64,000 nucleotides of DNA from contig NC_135258.1 of NCBI RefSeq assembly GCF_964204865.1, positions 7,989,001-8,053,000 of the forward strand. The letters run 5' to 3'. The DNA is from Styela clava (Eukaryota; Chordata; Ascidiacea; Stolidobranchia; Styelidae). The notes beneath the pieces are model-generated. The model ran no database searches. It saw nothing but the letters and a program-made list of their open reading frames with translations, and was not told the DNA's origin. Below, piece after piece: positions 48,976-60,535 of the stretch; the stretch's first letter is position 1, and each line of letters starts with the position of its first letter. Position numbers and translations under genes: made by a program.

Positions 48976-51900
48976 TTAGTCCCTGCGTTTCCTGATCTTC
49001 ATTTCTACAAATTTGGCAAATGGAGTGTGTGTATTTTTCCACTTATACCAGGATAAACCCTTGGCCGATGTAATGTCTGCGTATAAACCATTCAAGTTGG
49101 CGTAATGGCACCTGTTGTGCCACCACCCCGCTTTGTATACTTCAGCGCAATTTTTTCCCGTGTCTTGGTCGTTTTCCTGATCCATCGTTGAAAATTGGTT
49201 ATTGTTATGGTACGCCATCGAATCGCCTGTTAATAGAAACAACATGAAAAATTCCATCACCCAAGAATAAGTGCAGTACGATACATGTTGCTCGAATAAT
49301 TCGTATCGTTATAAGAGATGGATTGAAAAGCAAGTATATATACATACAAATTCAAGTTTTTAAACATACACATACTATATAAACTGAAAAACAGTGTTAG
49401 TGTCCGTTGTTAATCATAATAATTATTTTGAGTTTACCAGCATTTCCTGAATATCCGGTAATCGTTATTCGATAATTGTCTTCTTTTCCAGCAATTTTAA
49501 ATTGTCTACAAATAAAAAAAAATGTGTCAATTTAATATATAAAAAGTATTTTTATTTCCATTACATTTCTTAAGATGAGTTTACTCGAAGTATATTTGCA
49601 AGAAACGATCATGATCAATGAACGAAAATGTGGAGAAATCACTGAAAAACCAAATTCTACAACAAATTCCTATTGCGGCTTTTACTTTGCAGCCTGAAAT
49701 CTCAATTTATAGTATATGTAAAACTATTGGCACTCTTGAAATGGTTAGTTTACTAAATAATCGGTCGTTTTGTAAGTCTTTTTACGCTCTCTCATTTTAT
49801 CAAAGACTAAATGAAGTACACATGAAATATTTGGCAGTGCGTAAAGAAAACTTCAATTACCCGTATTTTGCGAATAATTTATCGTTGTCTCTTGTTACAA
49901 AGTCGAATCGAATCTCATGAGGACCATTGGTGGATATTCTATGCATCGTCTCTAGTCCTGTGAATTATAAAGACATCGATAGTTAGTGTTCAGCCTATGC
50001 CCCATTTTCAAACCTAAAATCAAGAATTATTTTATTCGAACCCCGCCAAGTTTTTAACGCTTGAGAACGTCGAGCCGAGTCGAACCACTCTATTCCCGAG
50101 TCACAAGTCAAGTTGAGTCGCTCCTTCTTCGCGTCACTTTCTTCGTCCGCAGTCGAGCCAGATTTGTATTAAATTTTGTAACAAAGAGCAAAGTACAGAA
50201 CATTCTTTCTTAGGTTAATCTGATTTTGCATTTAAAAGTTTAGTCGCCTATTGCCCGAAAAAGGTAATTTTGATAGCACGCCATGTTACTGTTCTACAAA
50301 AAGGTGACTGATGAAAATGTATTACATTAACATTTAGTGACGTGTGCATATTTCGAAAAATGGAATTATTTAGAATCTGGTATATTTTAACATTAGCGCA
50401 ATATTACCTCTATATAATTATACTTATTGCCATTATCACCATAACATTCGAGGCAATACAAAAAAGATTATGTAGTCTTGTCATCGTCGACGCCATCATC
50501 AGTATGAAAGTATATAAATTACTTCAATAAACCAACGCAAAATTATGTTCGTAATTTGAAGGATACCTAGCCAGAATTCACGTTCTTTGTAACCGAAACC
50601 TGTGACATAGTCATTCCAGTCACGGTAAAAATCTTCAGTTCCGTCAAGTCTTCTTTGTATTACCTATAAAGTAGTTTGACAAGTAAAATTTACCTTGATT
50701 TGCAATCGTCAAGATTTAAGGGACAATCGTTCACTCAGATGTTTGTAAATTATCCATCTGTCTGAGTGGCGGATAATTATTTGTGTGAGGATTTCTGCAG
50801 TCCTCATCGCCGTAGGGCGGTGCAACGAACTGTTGGTCGGGTTCGCCTACGCTAACCATAAAGTTCATGTATCTGAAAAAATAACTGATAACCGAACGAC
50901 AGGACGTGACCGTGACTGAGCTGTTTACTCTCCGCCGGGGTAAAAATGATGTCGTATATCCTATTTGAGATGGCTTCATAATACACTAGACTAGCATGCT
51001 ACACATGTCGCTGCAGCATAGGGTATTATACGTCATTATTGTATTTTATTGATCGTTCGCATTGCCGTGTTATATTTTGTCACTCAATATGGATTAATCA
51101 TTGTGGAATAAATTGAGCACATTGCAAGCCAGTGACAATCGTATTAGATGAAGTAATTTCGGAATACAGCCTGCTACATACAGGCTGGCCATCTCAGTCG
51201 GAACGTATTTGTCACCTTCAAAGCTTATTTTAAAGGATAAATTCTATTGCGCGGCATTTAATGATAAAATGATGACTTAAAATGATTGTAATAATGTCCT
51301 CAGCGCGCAATCATATTGAACACGTATCTTGAGATACATACAATACACGCTTGTCTTTAATTGCCATAGTTTCGTCTAAGCAAGGTTACATGGAATTGGG
51401 ATATTTATTATATATATATATATGAGAATGGGTTTGATAATAAGTTCTGTTTGTGCCACATGAAACTAGACCACAAATAGTTAAACATGGACAAAAGATC
51501 CCCAAAGATACTACTCACAATCCAACCGCCTCCATCGGTTTCTTGATCACAATACACTTGGACTCCTTGTTTACTTTCATTGAACGGACGAATCACGTAA
51601 GTTCCACTTGATATCACGTGACTTTTTACAGCATCACAGTCCCGTGGAAACATCCATTCTAGAAAAAGTAATTGCACTTTTTTGTGCTTCATGCCTGTTT
51701 AGATAATTTAAAAAACTAAAAAGAGTTTTAAAAATTATCTTTGCGTGTTATCGAGTTATGTTACGAGTCTAAACATACCTTCCAACTTTAGGCGTTGTTC
51801 TTCGAATTTTATAAAATTGTCCAAAATATTGCCGATTAGTTACTTGCAATTTTTCGTCCCAGAATGCATTATACCAAACTCATAATCGTTAGGAAAATAA

Positions 51901-52242
51901 AACAAGAAAATTCCAGTTTTCCAATGATTGCATCGCAATATCTAATACCTTACCAACCAACTCTTGAACTTGACGTTCAAGCTGTTTGTTTCGTTCAACT
52001 GGATCTTTGCAGCAAGTACCTGGTGACCCTGGTGGTCCCACCAATCCGCGGGGCCCTTCTGGGCCGCTCTTTCCCGGTGGTCCACGCGGTCCTGTTACGC
52101 GAGAAGGGAGCTGGCTCTCGTTCTCATCACACGAGAGATGACAAGTTCCGAGACTAATACTTGCTTGAGACTTACAAGTAAAGTACAAGAAAATAATTAA
52201 TGTCGCCAAGAAAAATGAATCAGTTTTTCTCGCCCACATCAT
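48976..52242 (-). CDS. ficolin-like secreted lectin M6 (collagen + fibrinogen domain)
   Basis: Exons in transcription order: 52242-51954, 51658-51519, 50663-50567, 49957-49861, 49505-49438, 49226-48976, giving 313 residues. The reading frame is open 12 codons further upstream, but [15 protein letters not shown] aligns with the start of the other copies and the TATA spacing supports it. Signal peptide to about residue 27; linker [16 protein letters not shown]; eight triplets ([19 protein letters not shown]...); [21 protein letters not shown] coiled coil. FBG domain starts [10 protein letters not shown]. The pocket segment is unusual: [17 protein letters not shown], with His267 where the other copies have Tyr, Ala before the Gly, and Tyr272 after Cys270-His271. 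The calcium-site region [10 protein letters not shown] is kept. Ends MKIRKRRD. No MITEs in its introns. Confidence 0.88.
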
Positions 52243-52296
52243 GTCCGTCTGGCGGAACGCACAGCAATCAAATGTCAAACGGCTCAGAATAATTGT

Positions 52297-52305
52297 TTTT
52301 ATATA
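52297..52305 (-). promoter_or_regulatory. TATA box of lectin M6
   Basis: TATATAAAA on the minus strand, 54 bases upstream of the chosen ATG, followed by ACAATTATTCTGAGCCGTTT, a variant of the M2-M4 block. Confidence 0.55.
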
Positions 52306-52662
52306 TGCGGTATTTCGGTTATTTTTGCAATCTTATTAAGGCGTATATACCGCACGATTTAAGTTATTTTCAAATCACATTTTGCACGCACAATTGAACA
52401 ACGTTGCATGGGAATGCCAGCTGGAGCTAGTATTTCCGTTTTAATATTGATAGGGAATATTCCATTAACCTTTACAAATACGAATTTCGGCGATGATACG
52501 TAGAATATATTAAAACAAAGGTTGCAGCTTCTGCAGTTATGCGTAGCGTTTGCAACTGGCTCTTTTTCAAATATGGAAATGGATATTGCTGTTCCTATTT
52601 CAGCATTATCAATCGCTTAGAGACAACTGTTTATAAGTGAAGAAATAGAGCGGGACTTAAAT

Positions 52663-53000
52663 ATATGGACACGAAAGCCAAAACAATGTAGTACGGGTAT
52701 GCATTCTGTCACAGTAGACTACCGGTACGGCATTCGTCACGAGTGAGGCGAAAGCTAAACCGCCCAAAGGTGCGCATTCTTATGACGTAATCGCAGACAA
52801 AGAGCAATCCCATAGAGCCCACATAAATTTTCAACATTAAAAATAGCCTTCTAACGAAAAATACAATCCTCAACCACGTTAATTTCAAAGCAATTGGTAC
52901 AGTAGTTAATGAGAAAAATGACTTCTTCAAAACAACAACAAGAAAGAACCAACAAGAACAAGACCTATTTTGCGTTTGTGGTCTCATAAATTGAAGACAG
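52663..53000 (+). repeat. interspersed repeat, copy 1 (mate 58123-58480)
   Basis: Shared order of blocks with 58.12-58.48 kb: ATATGGACACGAAAG, TACCGGTA, CGAATG-like, TATGACGT, GAGCCCACA, AATAGCCTTCTA, ACAACAACAA/AACAAGAA. Same orientation. No inverted ends recognised, so the class is unknown. Confidence 0.55.
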
Positions 53001-53602
53001 TCAAGAATCCCAACGTTTAAATTATCTAGCCGCTGTCTGGCAAGTGTTACAAATAAGTTTGGGAATTTTACGGATTTCTTGAATCGCGTAGTTTTGGGGG
53101 GTTCATCGCGAAAATACCCAGTCCCTAAGATGTTTGTCCCCCTACATATTACTGACGCGGTGTTTTTCTGCCCATAGTTGGCGCGGTAAATCCAATTTCT
53201 AGCGGGATCACTATTTAGCAAGCACGACTTTTGAATCTCCGGGGGCACGCAAACATAGATTGCTCCGATTTTTTTTTTGATTCGTCTTTAGTGTTCAGCT
53301 TTATTGTGACTTCAACCACCTCACCACACGTCGGAATGCGAGCCTCTACCTTGAAGGATTTTTTTTATGCTTATGAAGCTCACCATCTTGTTTCGAGATG
53401 AATTCCTCAATTTCTTTAGGAAATTCATTTATGACATGCGACTTCATTTATGACATGTGAGTTACTGATAAAACGAGTTTTTTTTTGTGTGTGTGTGTGA
53501 CAACTCAGCGAACTGACTGAGTGATTGATTCTATGTCTTCTCTAATTTGTGTGTCTGGAGCACTCATTGCAATAAAAAGACACATTCAATCACGGTAAAA
53601 TT

Positions 53603-54310
53603 AGCTCCCTCTTGACCAGACAACATGCTGCTGGTCTTTGAAAATCCCGCCATATACGAGTTTCGTCAATTTTGCTTCAGATTATCAAAATTAAATCGAA
53701 AAATTGACATAATTTTGAGTTTTTGTTTAATTTATTCTACTTTGCTTACAATCTTTAGAACTATATCTTCAAGTTGAAGTAATAAAATCAACACTCTCTT
53801 GACCGGAAGACCATGCGGCTGGGATTTGAAAATCACCAAAATTGCCATATGCGAGCCGCGTCAGTTTCACGTCAGAATACCAAATATCAATCAAAAAATT
53901 GAAATAATTCCAATTTTTTATTCAAATTGATTCACATTTTTTTTACTATTTTCATGACTATACCTTCAATTTGAAATGATAAAATCAGATCCCTCCTAGA
54001 CAGACATCATGCCGCTGAGGCTTGAAAATCACAAAAATCGCCACGTGCGAGTTACGTCAATTTTGAGTGAGAATATCGAAATTCAATCGAAAAATTAACA
54101 TAATTCTTAGTTTTTTGTTGAAATTGATTCACATTTAATTACTATTTTTATGACTATATCTTCAATTTAGAACAACAAAATCTCTCTTAAACAGGAAACC
54201 ATGCTGCTGGGCTTTGAAAATTCCCTGAACTGTCTTATGGTGGTTAGGTCATTTTGCAAAATTCAGTCGAAAGGTTGTCATAATTCTAAAACATTATTGA
54301 AATTCATTCA
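53603..54310. repeat. degenerate tandem repeat, about 190-bp unit, four units
   Basis: Units start near 53603, 53790, 53987 and 54181 and contain the same motifs as 47841-48405 (CTTTGAAAATC, CATATGCGAG, TATATCTTCAA). The array lies at the same place relative to M6 as the other does to M5, and has about one more unit. Confidence 0.7.
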
Positions 54311-55676
54311 GTTATTCTTGTAATCTCATTAAGACCTATATATTGCCCGATTTAAATAATGCTTGCTGGTGCTGATGTTTCTGTTTTGATATTAATATGA
54401 AATATCCCATAACTGGGGCAGCAGGTTGTAGGGATGACTCTTTGCTTAGTTTGGTGATTTAAATTAAAATGATACAAACATTCCATTCTTATTTGACCTT
54501 CAATTTATTAATTCTCATGCATAACAACATTTATAATATGTTTATACGCCAAATTATTTTAGAAGTTAGATTTAAAGAGCATCGATATCAGAAACTCGCC
54601 CCGGGCGGCAGAACAGTTTGACACGACCCTGTTCATAACCCCTTTCTACAGACCGATTTTAGAATTGATATCGATTTATATATTTTATCAAATCTTATAT
54701 CCTCTGGAGTTATGCGTAGCCTTTGCATTTCTCTCTTTTTTATATATGGATCAAGATATTTATGCTTCTATTTCACCTTGCCAATAGCTTCAGGTATCAG
54801 ATCATAAGTGCAATACCTATTGATCTCTATGTGATGGTAGTGCCAATAATGATCTATGGAGTGCCAGGTCAAAATAAATTTATACGATCAGCCTGGTTTG
54901 AGCATATTTGCTCGTAATGCTTTGCTTTTTTACCGAGCATATGGTGAAATATGAAAGAGTTTGAAAGCCATATTTTCGTTCCCCTGACATTGTGCCGATA
55001 TACAGTCATTTTTGAATCTCTTCCGTTGAACTAATTGTGTTCGGTAACCATATAGATTTTTTAATGTATAATGATATGTGGTCCAATATAATAGAGTGAA
55101 CGTTTTAATTTTATATGAAATCGAGCTTGGGCCGTATGAAATTTCAACCAACATCATACGCGGAAATAATCTGTACATCATGACGTCACGTAAAGCGGAC
55201 GCAGGAGATAATGATTCATTTACATTAAAAAGCAGTTCAAAAGAATAGGTAAATTCCCAGCATATCAAGTATAGATATCCTTGCGGAAGTATTATCGTAT
55301 AGACTATAGAATTATATTTCGTGTAAATATTCCCACCGCGGCAACCGTGCTGTTTTATTTAATGAATATTATTATCAGGGGCTGGAGTCATTGGGTGTTC
55401 ACAGTATTCATTTTTAACAGTATAGGCTGTAGTATGCAATACAGCACAAAGAATATTGTTATGTTCTGTACACAGGATTTCAGGTGCTTTATTATAATGA
55501 AGCGAATAGATTTATGGGGCTTTGTGAAGTATATTGGAGGAAGAAGGAAAGGTTTGATAATAATAAGAACGAACATTGTCGCCAACAAAGTATCAACAAC
55601 ATCAGCTTTAAATTGGAAAGTTGAATATAGCACAATTTCGCCAAAATATTCAGACGTTGTGGCACGATTTTCGGCG

Positions 55677-55875
55677 CTCCAGAAGTATGTGTACCAATAT
55701 GGAGGTAACTTATTTTGTTCGCTTACTTTACATCAAGTTGTGTAAAGGGACTGAAGCGTATGAACATGGGGTATATTCACTTGGCTAACACAGACAGTCC
55801 CCGAACTCGTGATAGAACTAAAAGAGGGAAAATCGGAATAAAATTATGCCCTAACCTGGTACACACACTACGGGA
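55677..55875 (+). mobile_element. MITE, 199 bp, full copy
   Basis: Ends CTCCAGAAGTATGTGTACCA and, in reverse complement, CTCCCGTAGTGTGTGTACCA. The interior contains CAGTCCCCGAACTCGTGATA and a CCCTAACCTGGTAC subterminal motif. The copy at 60336-60535 is the same element in the opposite orientation. Confidence 0.7.
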
Positions 55876-56053
55876 GTAACTGATTTTCTACCTGCGATAT
55901 TTGGTTTTGGGGTAAAAAGTGGAACTCATTAATTAACCTCATTCACTTGCAGCAAATATGTAGAGTCATTATAGCTTGCCTTACTCGACTAAAATAATTA
56001 TTTAAGGTCAATGTGTTTGAATCGTAGTTGCACAAGACGTAAATTACCCAACT

Positions 56054-56704
56054 ATGACGTCAAAATTAAATCCTTACGAGCGGTTCGACGGGGAATCTTC
56101 AAACAATCCTCCACCCGTGGTCTCAACACGATCAGCAACATCCTACCAAAGAAATCCAAGGGAAGATTATCAATTTCATTTACACAAATTCGGAATAGTT
56201 GAAGTGGTGATAGGAGTGGTAATATCCGGTTTGTGCATCGGCAGTCTCATAATTCAAACATCTTCTGACCGGAAACAATATAATTCCTCAAACACGAATA
56301 CAACATGTATATCACCAGGACTGTGGTGCGGTGTATTTTTATTTTTCAGTGGAATACTTGGCATAAAAGCAAAAAACAACCTTGCCCTAAGCATGTATAT
56401 TGCGAATTCAATAGTCAGCCTCATAGGTGTCGTAATGATGGGCGTTTTAATTGGTGTATCGGCCTGGTGCTCATTGCACACCGATAGTGAAGATTTCTAT
56501 ATCACAGCGATTCACAATACGAACTCGGTTCTGGCGTTTGCAGCATTGGTTGTATGTCTGATTCATTTGCTTTACTGCGTTATTAGAATATGTTGTTCTG
56601 CCGGTCAATCTGATTCCGAGCAACCCCAGAGATTTTCTCAACTTGCAACTGGACAATACATGAACATACCAGAAAATACTCCGCCAAATGTCGAACGAAC
56701 CTGA
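56054..56704 (+). CDS. four-transmembrane protein, MS4A/CD20-like
   Basis: A 216-residue frame with clear membrane topology and no introns visible. The cytoplasmic N terminus (about 1-45) is Pro/Ser rich (NNPPPVVSTRS). Four hydrophobic segments follow, roughly at residues 47-68 (GIVEVVIGVVISGLCIGSLI), 87-109 (GLWCGVFLFFSGILGIKAK), 113-142 (MYIANSIVSLIGVVMMGVLI) and 157-178 (SVLAFAALVVCLIHLLYCVI). The short loop NTTCISPGLWCGVFLFFSG resembles the MS4A family signature around the second segment (WGG-FFI-SG). The C-terminal tail is polar and ends ENTPPNVERT. Family members are plasma-membrane or endosomal proteins that modulate receptor signalling; the role here is unknown. A hAT-type MITE begins 32 bases after the stop. 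Another tetraspan family cannot be excluded. Confidence 0.65.
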   Translation: MTSKLNPYERFDGESSNNPPPVVSTRSATSYQRNPREDYQFHLHKFGIVEVVIGVVISGLCIGSLIIQTSSDRKQYNSSNTNTTCISPGLWCGVFLFFSGILGIKAKNNLALSMYIANSIVSLIGVVMMGVLIGVSAWCSLHTDSEDFYITAIHNTNSVLAFAALVVCLIHLLYCVIRICCSAGQSDSEQPQRFSQLATGQYMNIPENTPPNVERT

Positions 56705-56735
56705 TTTTGAAGCTGGGTTTACCATACTTTTGGAC

Positions 56736-56976
56736 CAGTGTTCTTTAAACTGTTTCATCCTGACCCACAACACGGCCAAATTTTTTGGCGACACCCAGAA
56801 ACTAAAATATAAGAAAGTTAATTCAATAATATTCTCACACGAAAGATCGAATTTTGGTTTTCCAAATGTTTCAAAATTGATCGATATTTTGCTCTAACAT
56901 AAGTTAGTGTCGAAAAAGATTTCACAGCCTTATTGAGCTCTTTCACGCGGTTGGGACCTCAGTTTGAAGAGCCCTG
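56736..56976. mobile_element. hAT-type MITE, 241 bp
   Basis: Left end CAGTGTTCTTTAAACTG and right end in reverse complement CAGGGCTCTTCAAACTG agree at 14 of 17 positions. Flanking octamers TTTTGGAC and CTTTAAAC match only partly, so the insertion is old or the ends are slightly misplaced. Confidence 0.6.
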
Positions 56977-58122
56977 CTTTAAACAAATGTTTAATGACCT
57001 TAAAGTGATATAGTAAATCTTAATTCTAAAAGGGTTGCAAAATATAAATATAAAGCAAATCAAAGCTTTTTTTGTTTACTAATCTGTACACAATTTATAA
57101 ACGTGAATTTTTCTATTTTTGTTTATTATTTGAGACATTTATATATATCTCAGTTTGAAAATATTATCGAGTTATATTTTCAACGCAATTAAAGGTATTA
57201 TAATAATTTAAAGGACAATGCTAAAATATGAGAACAAAAAATTGATACCGTTAATGTGCGCCATTTGTTGTCGTCGAATGCGATAAGAGGAAAACCACAC
57301 TGGGTCGCATTTATCAAAAATGTTTAGAATAAGAGGGCACTGTGGAGCTAAGATAAAAATAAAAAAAAATTGCCATTCTAACAAACACTTTCGATTTCAA
57401 TTACTGGAAATTTGATTAAATTGCTCTATTACTCTGAGAAAACTGTATTTTTATGCTCTAATTATGACAAGAGAACAGTTTAAAAATGTATATTTATAAT
57501 ATACCAGTATGTCTGTTGCTGAGAAAGAGTTCGCCGAAGTAAATCAGCGAAAAATCCAAATAGTAGAGCAATATTTCTAAAAGCTAAATATGTGGGCAGC
57601 AACTCGAACCAAACTAGGAGCAGTTTGAGATATGGAGTATTCATCGCAAATACTGATCGTGAATCATGAAAAAAATATTTAAGGGTAAGCCATCGACCTA
57701 CAAATAAATAAAATTTAAATTTCCGAAATTATTTGCTAGTGCATTCTTAGTTCGATTGGTTCCCCGACAAGCAAATGCCTTAAATGTATCACGACGTGCG
57801 AAAAAGGTAAGCTAGTCGCATTAGATATTGCTAATGGCTCATATGAATCATGTACGATATATCTCGATGATAGGTTAGATTTATTAAAAACCATGAAAGT
57901 TACAGTTTGTGAGCATGTGAAGTTGACAAATATACGATTTCTACAACAATCAATATTTTCGATTGTCCGTGCTCGTTAAAGAAAGAGATAGCGCTACGGA
58001 AGTGTTCCAGGATAGACATTTGTAGGTTGAATCCTCATGTATTGACAAATAGCGTGTAAAAAGCTAATATAAACCGATAAACAACGGAAACAACAATAAC
58101 AGTGACAAGAGCGCGATTCTCT

Positions 58123-58480
58123 AATATATGTACACGAAAGTCAGCACGAAGAAGTATCAAATCTTTACAGTACCGGTAGTTTTCTTTATCAATAAACTAC
58201 TGACTTCGCTGACCGCCAGATCGCTGGAATGCGATCGTAGAACCGCCGAATGTTATGATGACGTCATTACACAAAGCTTCAAAGTGAAAAACGAAGCCAA
58301 CAGAGCCCACAGAAATGATTGAAATGAATAATAATACTAATAGCCTTCTAGGGCAGATTGCAACGCAATGAGTTTAGTAGTGTACGAGAAAAGCATTTTT
58401 TAACAACAACAATATTGACAGCAACAAGAATACTAACAACAACAAAAAATTAACAAAACGATCAATAGGTCCACTTCGTG
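58123..58480 (+). repeat. interspersed repeat, copy 2 (mate 52663-53000)
   Basis: Begins ATATGTACACGAAAGTCAGC and continues with TACCGGTAG, GAATGTTATGATGACGTCAT, GAGCCCACAGAAAT and AATAGCCTTCTAGGGC, followed by ACAACAACAA-rich sequence. Confidence 0.55.
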
Positions 58481-60335
58481 TATTTCAATTCAAAAACTTG
58501 AGGGCACTATTTTATAGCAAAAATATCGGCCAGACTTGGCTCAACAACAAGCGTGAAAGGATGGATTGGAGGACAACACATTGTTGATAATCAGATTGCA
58601 ATTATTAAACTGGGCATACGTAAGTGACCTCACATATGTACCAAATACTTCCGGTATCATGCAATTGTGCAGAATTTACATCCAATTATATCATTCATAA
58701 GCTAATTAGTGTCAAAAGTAGTTTTGAGCTATCGTAGCACAATATTCGCTGAGAATTCAAACTACAATGAAATTCGAGTTTGCAATAATTGAGCAGTAAG
58801 GTATAGAAATATTCGTTTAAATATCGTTAACTATAATAGAAGAATACAAATAAGATATTTATCAATGGGCTCCTGTAGAGATCTTATTTTCCCTTTGTAC
58901 TGGCGACATCTAGCGTAATAGGTAAATTTATAAGAAACATTATTATTCTAAGTGATTCCAGTGTCATACACGCACTATCACAAATAAAAAAAAATTATAC
59001 ATAAATATATTTGTGTTTGTGTGTAGCAAGACTCTCGAATCGCTTGGAATGGATATCTTCACCATTACTACAGCATCCTTGCATTCTATGCCTACGGCTT
59101 CACTGACACAAACGCATGGAGAAAGGATAAATAGTTAGTTCTCGCAGAAACCCAATTCATTAGTTGGTTTATTAGTTATTTAGATGTTTTTAGTAAGTTT
59201 ATTAGTTGTACTTCTGAATAGTATTTTATAGTTGAATAGAGATATCTGCAAAATTGTCCATATCTGTGAAATTAGGTTTTATTGTGTAGAACAGTTGAGG
59301 GCAAGGTTTTTGAAGCAAGGGCCAAACTTGCACATCTAGACTGGCGGGCAATGTAAGTGTTAAGCAAAAAGTTACATATTATGAAGAATATGTACTATGT
59401 TACAAAAGCAAAAGTGGAAAACTATAATCCTTGCGTGAAATCTCAACAAATTTCGTGAGCTATTTTTCAGTTAAGATTTCAAAATTTGGGTTTAGTCTGG
59501 TTGCGGCAGCATCAGCAATTTAGTGAACTTGATGGTTGTTAGTATAAAAGATTCTCATCCGCCCGAACTACCCGCAGTTATTAAACGAGAGTTGGGAAGC
59601 ACGGACTATATCATTTGAGAAAAGAGGGCAGTTCCTTACTATATGGACATCAAGGCCCAATAACTAATCGAAGTACCTATCGTCTACGCAACTTTCACTG
59701 AAATGTGGCGTAATACAGAATTCCCGAAATCAAAACAAATGCTAGTCGTGACAGTCACGCTTGACGGAATAAAAAGTGTTTGGGTAAAATATCGGATCTC
59801 CCAGGACAAGAAAAAATAAAATAAAAAACGACTACCCCCATACTTAAGTACTCAAAGTTTAAAATCGATCTGTACGTTGGTCACGGAGAATTGGCGATTT
59901 TCCCACCAAAAGGTCGCCCCGGCAACAACAATTTGGCTAACAAGCCAACTACTCGATTTACTATAACTTGATCACAGACTGAGCATTCGTGCGCGCATAA
60001 TTGTTAGTGTGGCATAGAATTTTAGCGAAGGTTAACTGTGCATGATGTATCACGTTAAAATGATATCACAACATCTTGTGCTGATTTGAGTTGATCTGAA
60101 TTTGGCTTGAACTTTTGAACGATGACAGTATAATCATTATTTCATTCTGAAAATGTAATAAATTAAAAGAATTTATATATTTTTTTCTTTCAGTGGTAAT
60201 GGATAAAAACGCACTGTGCGCGAAAAGAATATTACTATGCAGGGGCTCCGTGTTTAATTGGTGGTGCAATTAGATTTCATTTTCAAAAATTCATTTTTTG
60301 TTCAAATAATATAATAAAATGTAATAGAAGAAAAG

Positions 60336-60535
60336 GTATGTGTACCAGGTTAGGGTTAGGCCATAATTGTATTCCGATTTCCTCATTTTAGTTCTATTAC
60401 GAGTTCGGGGACCGTATGTGTTAAACAAGTAAATATCCCTCTGCTCGCAGGTTTCAGTCCCTCACCATAATTTGATGTAAAATAGGCGAACAAAATTAGT
60501 TACCCCCTTATGGGTACACACACATACTTCTGGAG
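60336..60535 (-). mobile_element. MITE, 200 bp, full copy
   Basis: Reverse-orientation copy of 55677-55875: GTATGTGTACCAGGTTAGGG, GAGTTCGGGGACCGTATG, TTTGATGTAAAATAGGCGAA and ACACATACTTCTGGAG occur in inverted order. Confidence 0.7.

Larger units (their letters stand above)
52306..56053. other. intergenic: decayed flank at the right edge of the lectin cluster
   Basis: Upstream flank of M6, interrupted by the repeat at 52663-53000 and a second tandem array (53603-54310). 54.3-54.95 kb repeats upstream-flank sequence of the M genes (ATTAAGACCTATATATTGCC, CTTGCTGGTGCTGATGTTTC). 54.95-55.45 kb is the reverse complement of the 8.05-8.4 kb region. No gene is supported; a 179-codon minus-strand frame at 53248-52709 overlaps the repeat and a 154-codon plus-strand frame at 55281-55745 crosses flank and MITE sequence, so both look fortuitous. 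Confidence 0.5.

Noticed and set aside
52709-53248. 179-codon open frame on the minus strand
   Set aside because: Overlaps an interspersed repeat and flank sequence shared with the M5 upstream region, where the frame is not kept; no recognisable domain.
55281-55745. 154-codon open frame on the plus strand
   Set aside because: Spans the decayed inverted flank (matching 8.05-8.4 kb) and the left part of a MITE, so it is a composite of non-coding repeats.
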